Under the pieces are notes generated by a model. The model saw only the letters and a list, made by a program, of their open reading frames with translations. It made no database searches and was not told where the DNA came from. Positions 1 through 6,225 of a DNA stretch of 6,513 bases are shown here, in pieces. The translations under genes and the position numbers were made by a program. Position 1 is the stretch's first letter; each line of letters starts with the position of its first letter. Source of the stretch: an uncultured Lachnospiraceae bacterium (GTDB taxonomy: Bacteria > Bacillota > Clostridia > Lachnospirales > Lachnospiraceae); the NCBI GenBank assembly GCA_902766845.1, contig CACXFD010000052.1:1-6513 (forward strand), in the 5' to 3' direction.

Positions 1-747
1 CATCTGCGCGACCCAGTGATAAGCCTGCTCGAGCGATGTCTCTTCCCCGAACGCCTGGGTGTACTGGCCGTTGCGCAGGCACTGGCCTTCCTTTACCATG
101 CGCTCGCGCGGCGTGTCATGGATCGGATCGACCGGCTGCTGCATATGCTCGAGCCATTCCTGCTTCGGCAGGCCGTAGGTGTCCCGGCGCTCCGCCACCA
201 CGCGGCAGTGCTTGTTCCCGCAGCCGCGGGCCTGGCACATGTTCAGGGCGACTTCGTTTTCCGTGCCGTTCGAGGAGGCCAGATCGAAGTTGGCCGTGAA
301 CATGCTCGTGGTCATGTTGCACAGTTCGCTGCCCACGATATCCCACGGGCAGGTATCGAGTTCCTTTTCCACGCGGTCCCGCGTGAACTGGATCACGCGG
401 CCGGCCATGTTCTCCCATTCATCGCCCGAATCGCCGGTGATGCCGCCCAGCCAGCTGGACTTCTCACAGAGTTCCGGGATATTGAACGCCTCATAGAGCG
501 ACATGTCCACATAGGCCTTCTGCTCTTCCGGGGAGCCGGCCACGGCCATGTTCATCATATTCGCGATCTCGCAGATCGCCTCGGTCCGCTTCTCCCAGCT
601 GGGTTCAAAGATCCTCATCACCTGAAACAGGTTGGCGCAGAACGCGGCGATCTGCCGGTTGATCTGCGTATAGGCCTCTTCCTCGGTGATGAGCTTGCCC
701 CAGGCCGTTTTGAAGCATTTTACGGTTTCCAGTTTTTCCCTGAGCAT
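1..747 (-). CDS. Cysteine-rich protein of unrecognised family, 3' end outside window
   Basis: The first 249 residues are present, reading leftward from ATG at 747 with no stop before the window edge. The start is well supported: AAGGAGG at 754-760 lies 6 bases upstream. The N-terminal half is helical and acidic, with no signal peptide or membrane segment, so a soluble cytoplasmic protein is likely. Cysteines stand out: C133 in a CPWD motif, C143 in an ELCN motif, then C171, C176 and C181 spaced C-x4-C-x4-C within MCQARGCGNKHC, followed by RVVAERRD. That arrangement loosely recalls V4R-type or L-2-amino-thiazoline-4-carboxylate hydrolase-like proteins, which also have CP, E-x-C and a late C-x-n-C pair; this is a weak impression, not an identification. 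The cysteines could bind metal or act catalytically. A further conserved-looking region (residues about 208-249) follows them. The gene is divergent from a PucR-type regulator and is probably its target. Real coding: high; function: unknown. Confidence 0.85.
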   Translation of the reverse strand, partial: MLREKLETVKCFKTAWGKLITEEEAYTQINRQIAAFCANLFQVMRIFEPSWEKRTEAICEIANMMNMAVAGSPEEQKAYVDMSLYEAFNIPELCEKSSWLGGITGDSGDEWENMAGRVIQFTRDRVEKELDTCPWDIVGSELCNMTTSMFTANFDLASSNGTENEVALNMCQARGCGNKHCRVVAERRDTYGLPKQEWLEHMQQPVDPIHDTPRERMVKEGQCLRNGQYTQAFGEETSLEQAYHWVAQM

Positions 748-821
748 CGCGGTCCTCCTTGCTGCTGAAAGTATGGAGCTTTCTTCTTACAGTGTAGTGG
801 ACAGGCCGCGTTTTCGGTAGT

Positions 822-863
822 CTGCAAACCGTAGGATTTTTCCGGCTGCAAACCATCATTTTT
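822..863. repeat. Tandem direct repeat in divergent promoter region, candidate operator
   Basis: Two copies of CTGCAAACC followed by 3-5 variable bases and ATTTTT occur at 822-841 and 846-863. The starts are 24 bases apart, about two helical turns plus a little. They lie between the leftward cysteine-rich gene and the rightward PucR-type regulator. If the leftward promoter uses TACACT at 796-791 as its -10 (no good -35 is visible), the copies sit at roughly -38 to -57 and -62 to -79, a usual place for an activator site. The role as an operator is inference; the repeat itself is directly visible. Confidence 0.5.
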
Positions 864-899
864 AACGGTCTGTCCCGACGTGCCTCTTGGGTCCCGGCA

Positions 900-929
900 T
901 TGACTTCCTTTCGCCTTTCCGCTTATAAT
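900..929 (+). promoter_or_regulatory. Sigma-A-type promoter of the PucR-like regulator gene
   Basis: TTGACT (900-905) and TATAAT (924-929) are separated by 18 bases: five of six and six of six matches to the consensus boxes. Transcription should start near 936-938, which leaves a leader of only about 13-15 bases with the ribosome-binding site GGAAGGGGG (936-944) at its very 5' end. The strength of this promoter contrasts with the poor promoter of the divergent gene. Confidence 0.75.
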
Positions 930-950
930 AAGACCGGAAGGGGGTCCGTT

Positions 951-2480
951 ATGAAACTCAGCGTCGACATCATCTATCAGAACCTCAAGCCGGTCCTGCC
1001 CGTCACTATGTACGGGAACGGGACCGATCGTCTGACGCTTCTGCGCCCGGAATTCTATCTCGAAGGCTCGCGGCGCTTCGAAGCGGACCACGTCTACGTC
1101 TGCAGCGCGGACCATCTGCCCGCGGATCCCGAGGCGGAGCCCGGCGCGGTCCTGATCTGCCTCGGAGACGCGCCGCAGCTGCTGTCCTACCGCGACCGGT
1201 GCTGCATCCTGTCCATGACGCAGGATCTCAACATCTTCGAGGTGTTCAACATCGTCCAGGAGGTCTTCAACCGCTACGAAAGCTGGGAGGACCGGATCAA
1301 CGCGATCTCGCGCAACAGTGCCTCGCTCCAGGAGCTGCTGGACGCCAGCCGGGACATCTTCGAGAACCCGATGCTGCTGAACGGCGCGCAGTTCAACTAT
1401 CTGGCGTATACCGACGAAGCCTATCTTGAAGAACACATGGGCATGCGCTTCGACTCGCCGTCGATCGACGCGGACCTCATTGCCCGTTTCCTCTCACTGC
1501 ACGACGTCGCGACCGATATCCGCGAGCCGCTTCGGATGGACCTTCTGGGACGGCAGACGCTGTCGGTCAACCTGTTCGATCTGGACGAATACCTCGGGTG
1601 TCTGACGGTCTTTGCCGAATTCCGGCCGCTGCGCCCCTCCGATACCGAACTGTGCGTCTTTCTGACACAGATTCTGAAACAGGCCATCCAGCGCAATCCG
1701 CTGATCGCCGGCGACCGTTCCGCGGTCCGCACGGCCCTGCGCGCCCTCTCCGAGGGGAAGCCGCTGACGTCCGAACAGCGCCGTCACATCGGCCGGCGCA
1801 ATGAACGGGCGCCGTTCGTCTGCGCCTGCTTCCGTCCGGACGGGAATCATCCGGCCCTGCCCGGCGCGTACCTGGCGTCTCTGATCGAGCAGACGTTCCG
1901 ACACGCGTTCGCGTTCGAACACGAGATCGACGTCTATGCCGTGCTCCCGTCCGCTTCATCCGACGCCCTCGAGATGAAGAAGTCGCTGTCCGGCCCGCTC
2001 CGGCCCTTCCTCGCCAAGACGCAAGTGCACTGCGGCGTCTCCCAGCCGTTTTCCGACCTGGCCGATGCCGGCTACGCGTTCTTTCAGAGCACTTCCGCGC
2101 TGCGCGGCGGCCCGGCGTCCCGGGCGCAGGGACCGCTCCGGTTCTTCGACGACTGCATCCTCGATCAGCTGATCGACGGAGCGTTCCGCGGCATCCCGAC
2201 CCGCTGGTTCTATTCGGCCGGCCTCATGCGCCTGAAGGAGCATGACCGGCAGGCCCAGGTATCCTATCTTGAGACGCTGCGCACCTATCTGGACTGCAGT
2301 CTTTCGCTCTCGCGCACGTCGCAGGCACTTTTTATCCACCGCTCCAGCCTGATCGACCGGCTCGGGCGGATCCGCCAGATCACCGGCTTTGACCTGACGG
2401 ACCCCGATACGCGGCTGACACTGCAGCTGGTGCTGCGCGCCGAACAGCTGCAGCAGGAGCTGCCGATCGCGGGGCTGTGA
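951..2480 (+). CDS. PucR/CdaR-family transcriptional regulator
   Basis: The protein has 509 residues when started at ATG 951, which has GGAAGGGGG 6 bases upstream. An in-frame TTG at 900 is rejected because it lies inside the promoter. The C-terminal helix-turn-helix (residues about 439-497; LETLRTYLD, then LSLSRTSQALFIHRSSLIDRL, then ITGFDLTDPDTRLTLQLVLR) matches the PucR C-terminal DNA-binding domain closely. Residues about 285-385 look like the GGDEF-like central domain of CdaR/PucR proteins, with CGVSQPFSDLADAGYAFFQS at 361-380; there is no GG[DE]EF catalytic motif, as expected in this family. Residues 1-100 could be a ligand-sensing N-terminal domain; I cannot name the ligand. Family members usually activate catabolic genes (purine, glucarate, amino-acid use). 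It is divergent from the cysteine-rich gene, its most likely target. Family is confident; the effector is unknown. Confidence 0.9.
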   Translation: MKLSVDIIYQNLKPVLPVTMYGNGTDRLTLLRPEFYLEGSRRFEADHVYVCSADHLPADPEAEPGAVLICLGDAPQLLSYRDRCCILSMTQDLNIFEVFNIVQEVFNRYESWEDRINAISRNSASLQELLDASRDIFENPMLLNGAQFNYLAYTDEAYLEEHMGMRFDSPSIDADLIARFLSLHDVATDIREPLRMDLLGRQTLSVNLFDLDEYLGCLTVFAEFRPLRPSDTELCVFLTQILKQAIQRNPLIAGDRSAVRTALRALSEGKPLTSEQRRHIGRRNERAPFVCACFRPDGNHPALPGAYLASLIEQTFRHAFAFEHEIDVYAVLPSASSDALEMKKSLSGPLRPFLAKTQVHCGVSQPFSDLADAGYAFFQSTSALRGGPASRAQGPLRFFDDCILDQLIDGAFRGIPTRWFYSAGLMRLKEHDRQAQVSYLETLRTYLDCSLSLSRTSQALFIHRSSLIDRLGRIRQITGFDLTDPDTRLTLQLVLRAEQLQQELPIAGL

Positions 2481-2490
2481 CCGATCGGCA
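2461..2490 (+). repeat. Perfect inverted repeat enclosing the regulator's stop codon
   Basis: TGCCGATCG (2461-2469) and CGATCGGCA (2482-2490) are perfectly complementary over 9 bases with a 12-base loop that contains the TGA stop (2478-2480). There is no following T-run, so it is not itself an intrinsic terminator. It lies only 10 bases before the main terminator hairpin and may simply protect the 3' end. Confidence 0.5.
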
Positions 2491-2499
2491 CCTCAGGAA

Positions 2500-2540
2500 G
2501 AATCACAAAAGCGAGGGATCTCTCCCTCGCTTTTCGATTC
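2500..2540. terminator. Bidirectional Rho-independent terminator between convergent genes
   Basis: AAAAGCGAGGGA (2507-2518) pairs with TCCCTCGCTTTT (2523-2534) around a TCTC loop, a 12-base-pair perfect stem. It is extended outward by GAATC (2500-2504) and GATTC (2536-2540) across a small internal loop. The A-run on one side and T-run on the other give a GC stem plus a T-run in either reading direction. It ends the plus-strand regulator (stop at 2480) and the minus-strand mnmA (stop at 2559). Confidence 0.9.
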
Positions 2541-2558
2541 GCGGTATTCCCGGCCGCC

Positions 2559-3659
2559 TTACGCTTCTTCGCTCCGGCCGAGAATGATTCCTCCTCCGAT
2601 CACGCAGTCCCGGTCATCGTAGAAGACCGCTGACTGTCCCGGCGCCGCCGCGCGCACAGGCCGGTCGAACCGGATCCGCAGCCGGTCTTCGCCGACGCGC
2701 CGGATCACGGCCGTCTCCCCCTCGTGATGATAGCGCACCTTGACCGCGGCGCGGACCTCTTCGCCCGGGCCGATGTCCGGAACGCTCTGAAAATGCAAGT
2801 CGCACACATCGATCTCCCGGCTCATGAGCTCCTCTTCCTCGAGCGCGATCACGATCTCATTCTGCTGTGCACGGATCTCTTTCACGAAGACCGGATGGCC
2901 CAGCGAGAGTCCGAGGCGCTTCCTCTGGCCCACCGTGTAGCGGACGATGCCCTGATGCGTCCCGAGGACGTTTCCGGCCGCGTCCACGAACCGGCCCGGC
3001 CGCAGGGCCGCCTCTCCGACGCTTCCGAGGCTTTGCCCAGCGCTTCGCTCGATGAAGCCCGCATGATCGTCGTCGGGAATAAAGCATATCTCCTGCGAAT
3101 CGCGCTTCTGCGCGACCGGAAGGCCGGCCTGCGCGGCGATCGCGCGGACCTCTTCCTTGGTGCGGTCCGCGAGCGGCAGGATCGTTCGCGCGAGCTGCTC
3201 CTGGCTGAGCCGGTAGAGCATGTAAGCCTGATCCTTCTTCGAGGAGGCGCGGCGCACCGTGAAACGGCCGTTATCGAGCTTCACGACCGATGCGTAATGC
3301 CCGGTCGCGATATGATCCGCCTGCAGCACGTTCGCCAGATACAGCATCCAGTCCCATTTCACGCGCCGGTTGCAGATCACACACGGATTGGGCGTGCGCC
3401 CGTGAACGTAGTCCTCGATGAACGGGGCAACGACCGTCTCCCGGAAGGCCTGCGTGCAGTTCAGCGTCCGGTATTCGATTCCGAGCCGTTCGGCGATCCG
3501 GCGCGCGTCGTCGATCTCGCAGCAGCGGCTCTCCTCGCCGTCCTCCGCCTCCCAGGTGCGCAGCGTCACACCGATCACCTCATATCCGGCTTTTTTCAGG
3601 AGGTATGCCGCCACGGCGCTGTCCACGCCGCCTGACATCCCCACGATCACTTTTGCCAT
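2559..3659 (-). CDS. mnmA: tRNA-specific 2-thiouridylase MnmA
   Basis: This enzyme adds sulfur to carbon 2 of the wobble uridine 34 of tRNA-Lys, tRNA-Glu and tRNA-Gln, using ATP and persulfide sulfur. The 366-residue length fits the family. Visible marks: the PP-loop SGGVDS at residues 9-14, the first catalytic cysteine C93 in NPCVICNRRVKW, the second C192 in SQEICFI, ATGHYA near 118-123, KKDQAYMLY near 141-149, a GQRKRLG loop at 245-251, and the C-terminal barrel motifs GQSAVFYD and GGGIILG. The start is set at ATG 3659 because the protein then begins MAKVIVGMSGG as usual and AGGGAAG (3664-3670) precedes it. An alternative ATG at 3686 would overlap the MATE stop as ATGA but has no good ribosome-binding site. 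It is the last gene of the leftward operon, 23 bases after the MATE stop. No cysteine desulfurase gene is next to it here. All key residues are present. Confidence 0.97.
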   Translation of the reverse strand: MAKVIVGMSGGVDSAVAAYLLKKAGYEVIGVTLRTWEAEDGEESRCCEIDDARRIAERLGIEYRTLNCTQAFRETVVAPFIEDYVHGRTPNPCVICNRRVKWDWMLYLANVLQADHIATGHYASVVKLDNGRFTVRRASSKKDQAYMLYRLSQEQLARTILPLADRTKEEVRAIAAQAGLPVAQKRDSQEICFIPDDDHAGFIERSAGQSLGSVGEAALRPGRFVDAAGNVLGTHQGIVRYTVGQRKRLGLSLGHPVFVKEIRAQQNEIVIALEEEELMSREIDVCDLHFQSVPDIGPGEEVRAAVKVRYHHEGETAVIRRVGEDRLRIRFDRPVRAAAPGQSAVFYDDRDCVIGGGIILGRSEEA

Positions 3660-3682
3660 CTTACTTCCCTGCCCTGATCCGA

Positions 3683-5170
3683 TCATCTGTCCGGCGGGCC
3701 GCCCGCCGGCCCGTCCGTATGTGTATTCTCCAAGCCGTCCGGTCGGTCACTCTCCAAGCCTCCCGGCCCGTCCGTCCCTGCATTTTCCCGGCTGCCCGGC
3801 CGCACGCTCTCCCGCAACAGCTGCACTGAGGCGCCGTCGCCCTTCCGCCGCAGCCACCAGGCCCGGTAGACCGTAGTCAGCAGCATGTTGCAGAACCAGC
3901 CGAACGGATACGAGCTGACCACGAACCACAGCTCGGGCCAGCGCAGCCATCCGATGTGCAGATACAGCTGGCGAAGCACGATGTTGGAGAGCATCGTAAA
4001 GACCATCGGTGCGGTGCTGTTCCCGCGGCCCCGCAGATCCCCTCCCTGCACGTTGGCGATGACCGAGGCAAAGTGCAGCGGCAGCGTCTGCAGCAGGATC
4101 CCGGCGCCGTAGTTCAGCACGTCCGCGTCCTGATTGAACAGGCCGATGACCGGATAGCGCGCCAGCAGCAGCACGGCGTGGATCGACATCGTCACGGACA
4201 GCGCGAGGCCCAGCCCCACCCGGACGCCTTCCTTGAGCCGGGACGTCTTTCCGGCGCCGATGTTCTGGCTCACGAACGCGGACACGGCCAGCGACACGTT
4301 CTGCGCGATGTGCATCACGAGCTGATCGAGCTTGCGGTACACACCCCAGGCCGCCATGGCGCCGGAGCCGAACGTGTTGATCTTCGCGACCACCACAGTG
4401 TTGGAAGCGGCCACCAGCGACTTCTGGATCCCGATCGGCAGGCCGCTGGCCAGGATCTGCACGAGCGGTTCCCGATGGATCTTCATATCCCGCAGCCGCA
4501 GCCGGAACAATCCGCCCGGACCGCAGACGAAGTACGTCAGCAGGATGGCCGACGCGAACTGGCTCAGCACGGTCGCGAGCGCCGCGCCCATCACGTCCAT
4601 CTTCAGCACGATCACGAACAGCAGGTCCAGCATGATGTTCAGGAGCGACGTCACGGCCAGACTGTACAGCGGCCGCTTCGTGTCTCCCACGGCCCGCAGG
4701 ATGCCGCTCATCATGTTATAGAGGATCAGGCCGGAGACTCCGGCGAAGTACACGCGCAGATAGACCAGCGCCGACGGATAGACGTCGTCGGGCGTCGCCA
4801 GCAGGTGCAGCATCAGCGGCGTCCCGGCCACGCCGACCCAGGTCAGCACGGCGCTCAGGATCACCGTCAGCACCAGCGTGGTCTCCACGGTCTCCTGCAG
4901 TTTCTGTCGGTCCCTGGCTCCGAAATGCCGGGCGATGACGATCGTGGCGCCCATGCTGATACCGGTGAACAGCCCGACCAGCGTATTGACGATGGTGGAT
5001 GTGGACGTGACGGCCGCCAGCGCCTGTTTGCTGATGAACCGGCCCACGATGATGCTGTCCACGGTATTGTACAGCTGCTGCAGGATATCGCCCAGAATCA
5101 GAGGGATCGCATACAGCAGAAGCTGCTTCCAGATCACGCCTTCGGTCATGTCGCGAGTGCGGCCGCGCAT
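3683..5170 (-). CDS. MATE-family multidrug/solute exporter with repeat-derived C-terminal tail
   Basis: An inner-membrane protein of 495 residues, expected to export cationic drugs or metabolites in exchange for Na+ or H+. Twelve hydrophobic segments can be traced through residues about 13-440. Firmicute-type MATE signatures are seen: QQLYNTVDSIIVGRF at 31-45, LRAVGDTKRPL at 158-168, SQNIGAGKTSRLKEG at 301-315 and RGRGNSTAPM at 380-389. The start at ATG 5170 has AAAGGAGGG (5178-5186) 7 bases upstream; M8 is a poorer choice. The membrane core ends near WWL at 440; family members are usually about 440-460 residues. The remaining 55 residues are a hydrophilic tail rich in Gly, Asp, Pro and Glu with internal repeats (ENAGTDGPGG and ENTHTDGPAGG), probably cytoplasmic and disordered. 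The gene lies 93 bases after the esterase and 23 before mnmA. The substrate cannot be told from sequence. Confidence 0.93.
   Translation of the reverse strand: MRGRTRDMTEGVIWKQLLLYAIPLILGDILQQLYNTVDSIIVGRFISKQALAAVTSTSTIVNTLVGLFTGISMGATIVIARHFGARDRQKLQETVETTLVLTVILSAVLTWVGVAGTPLMLHLLATPDDVYPSALVYLRVYFAGVSGLILYNMMSGILRAVGDTKRPLYSLAVTSLLNIMLDLLFVIVLKMDVMGAALATVLSQFASAILLTYFVCGPGGLFRLRLRDMKIHREPLVQILASGLPIGIQKSLVAASNTVVVAKINTFGSGAMAAWGVYRKLDQLVMHIAQNVSLAVSAFVSQNIGAGKTSRLKEGVRVGLGLALSVTMSIHAVLLLARYPVIGLFNQDADVLNYGAGILLQTLPLHFASVIANVQGGDLRGRGNSTAPMVFTMLSNIVLRQLYLHIGWLRWPELWFVVSSYPFGWFCNMLLTTVYRAWWLRRKGDGASVQLLRESVRPGSRENAGTDGPGGLESDRPDGLENTHTDGPAGGPPDR
3691..3709. repeat. Near-perfect GC palindrome at the 3' end of the MATE gene
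   Basis: CCGGCGGGC (3691-3699) and GCCCGCCGG (3701-3709) are perfectly complementary around a single central base, inside the last codons of the MATE gene and about 30 bases upstream of the mnmA start. In the leftward mRNA this would be a tight GC hairpin with no T-run after it. It could stall ribosomes or RNA polymerase, or mark a processing point between the two genes. Confidence 0.6.
3708..3784 (-). repeat. Degenerate minisatellite encoding the MATE C-terminal tail
   Basis: GGCCCGTCCGT followed by nine bases ending in ATT recurs at 3708-3727 and 3765-3784, a spacing of 57 bases (19 codons). CTCCAAGCC recurs at 3728-3736 and 3752-3760, a spacing of 24 bases (8 codons). Both spacings are multiples of three, so the reading frame is kept. 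In protein the copies read ENAGTDGPGG/ENTHTDGPAGG and GLESDRPD/GLENTHTD. Confidence 0.6.
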
Positions 5171-5200
5171 GTCTGCTCCCTCCTTTCTTCCAAACGTTTT

Positions 5201-5235
5201 CCGGGACGGACCCGTATGTTACATCGGCGTCCCGG
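5201..5235. other. Nested stem-loop in the esterase-MATE intergenic gap
   Basis: CCGGGACG (5201-5208) and CGTCCCGG (5228-5235) pair perfectly. Inside them lie ATGT and ACAT (5216-5219 and 5221-5224) around one base, so a long interrupted hairpin can form. In the leftward direction it is followed by AAAACG, not a T-run, so it is not a standard terminator. A very weak promoter-like pair, CTGACC (5245-5240) and TAACAT (5221-5216) with 18 bases between, overlaps it. The symmetrical core could thus be an operator over an internal promoter for MATE and mnmA, or a mRNA processing or stability element. Its role is inference. Confidence 0.4.
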
Positions 5236-5263
5236 CCACGGTCAGATCTTTGTTCAGACGCCT

Positions 5264-6115
5264 TTACTTTCCGTCCGACGGTGCCTCACCCAATGGTGCC
5301 CTGTCCGATGGCAGCCTGCCCGATGACGCCCCGTCTGACGGGGCCTCGCCCGGCTGCTCCGTGCCCGGATACAGATATTCCATGAACACGGGGATCCGCT
5401 GTTCCCAGTAAGCTTCGCTGTGCAGGGCGCCGGGCACTACGCGGGCCGCCACGTGGGCGCCGGCCTTCGACAGGCGCGCCGCAGTCCGGAACATCAGCTC
5501 CCAGGGCTCCGTCTTCTCTTCAGTCTCTCCGCTGCCGTAATCCATATAGATCCGTGTCGGATTTTTCAGCGGCCTCTCCTTGATCAGGCCGGCGATCCGC
5601 TTCGGATGGAAGAACAGACACGGGGACAGCGCCGCGGCCCCGGCAAATACATCGTTATACGCCACAGCCGCGTATACAGCCATGAGCCCGCCCATGGAGC
5701 TGCCCGCGATCAGAGTATGCTCCCGGTCCTGCAGGGTCCGGTATTCCGCGTCGATCATCGGCTTGAGATCTCCGGTGATCCAGTCCATGGTGAGCTGTCC
5801 GCGCCCTTCGACGAAGAGCTTCTTACCGATCGAGAAGTCCCAGGGCGAATACTCGCACATGCGGTTCTCGCCCTCCGGGTTGCACTCGACCGCCACCAGG
5901 ATCAGGGGAAGGCGGCTCTTCTGCAGGTATTCCCGCATGCCCCAGCTCTTTCCGTAGGTGGCGTGGCGGTCGTAAAAGACGTTATGACCGTCGAACATAT
6001 AGAGCACCGGATACCGCTGCCCGGAGGTCTCGTAGTCCCCGGGCAGATACACGTAGAGCCGGCGGTCTTTGACCGTCGGCAGGGAAGGGATCTGGATCCG
6101 CTTGACAAGAATCAT
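5264..6115 (-). CDS. Alpha/beta-hydrolase, esterase D/Fes family, with pentapeptide-repeat tail
   Basis: A 283-residue putative serine esterase of the esterase D/enterochelin-esterase-like family (PF00756 type). Visible: an early strand with RLYVYLPGDY (19-28), YPVLYMFDGHNVFYD (35-49), the nucleophile elbow GSSMGG at 138-143 with Ser140 in GxSxG, MDYGSGE near 191-197 with Asp192 as a likely acid, and His232 in GALHSEAYWEQRIPVFMEYLY as the expected base. The triad is therefore complete. No signal peptide is seen, so it should be cytoplasmic. Members cleave acyl esters of varied substrates (acetyl or feruloyl sugar esters, siderophore esters, S-formylglutathione); the substrate here is unknown. 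ATG 6115 has GAGGGAG (6124-6130) 8 bases upstream. The catalytic domain ends near residue 251; the last 32 residues are a Ser/Asp/Pro/Gly repeat tail. It is the first gene of the leftward operon. Confidence 0.9.
   Translation of the reverse strand: MILVKRIQIPSLPTVKDRRLYVYLPGDYETSGQRYPVLYMFDGHNVFYDRHATYGKSWGMREYLQKSRLPLILVAVECNPEGENRMCEYSPWDFSIGKKLFVEGRGQLTMDWITGDLKPMIDAEYRTLQDREHTLIAGSSMGGLMAVYAAVAYNDVFAGAAALSPCLFFHPKRIAGLIKERPLKNPTRIYMDYGSGETEEKTEPWELMFRTAARLSKAGAHVAARVVPGALHSEAYWEQRIPVFMEYLYPGTEQPGEAPSDGASSGRLPSDRAPLGEAPSDGK
5271..5360 (-). repeat. 15-bp tandem repeat encoding the esterase C-terminal tail
   Basis: Five consecutive 15-base units (5271-5285, 5286-5300, 5301-5315, 5316-5330, 5331-5345) share a pattern close to CCGTCCGAYGGYGCC on the plus strand; a sixth, much diverged unit covers 5346-5360. 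In the leftward frame each is one pentapeptide: EAPSD, GASSG, RLPSD, RAPLG, EAPSD. The first and last full copies encode the same five residues. The unit length keeps the frame, so copy number could vary without breaking the gene. Confidence 0.8.
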
Positions 6116-6195
6116 GGCCTGTTCTCCCTCAGTCTTCTTTGTGCGATCTTATTATGTGCTGTTCCCGGAACCTGTCCTTTGCCGGAGCCGTCTCC

Positions 6196-6225
6196 AGTAT
6201 AGCATGGCGGTCGGAAAAATGAAAG
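6196..6225 (-). promoter_or_regulatory. Candidate promoter of the esterase-MATE-mnmA operon
   Basis: On the minus strand TATACT (6201-6196) is a good -10 box; an 18-base spacer leads to CTTTCA (6225-6220), a poor -35 with three of six matches. Transcription would start near 6189, giving a leader of about 75 bases before the esterase ATG. That leader contains a small perfect palindrome, GTTCC-C-GGAAC (6161-6171), which could be an operator half of unknown use. A second, weaker -10 (CATAAT) lies just downstream of the palindrome. Confidence 0.5.

Noticed and set aside
16..768. Plus-strand open frame (250 codons) opposite the cysteine-rich gene
   Set aside because: The minus-strand frame has an AAGGAGG site at ideal spacing and a balanced composition; the plus frame is Arg/His/Leu-rich with no start signal.
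720..1436. Minus-strand open frame opposite the start of the regulator, crossing the divergent promoter
   Set aside because: It overlaps both the regulator's coding sequence and the promoter, and has no credible start signal or motif.
2724..3635. Plus-strand open frame (303 codons) opposite mnmA
   Set aside because: It is a shadow of mnmA, whose catalytic residues and start are all intact on the minus strand; the antisense product matches nothing.
3956..5326. Long plus-strand open frame (456 codons) opposite the MATE gene
   Set aside because: It is antisense to a clear membrane protein, its translation is dominated by Gln, His, Arg and Asp as expected from reversed GC-rich codons, and it has no ribosome-binding site or recognisable motif.
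5271..5360. CRISPR-like array
   Set aside because: The repeats are 15 bases, contiguous with no spacers and in frame with the esterase, so they are a coding minisatellite.
5420..6202. Plus-strand open frame (260 codons) opposite the esterase
   Set aside because: The esterase has a full catalytic triad; the antisense frame runs into the operon's promoter region and lacks motifs.
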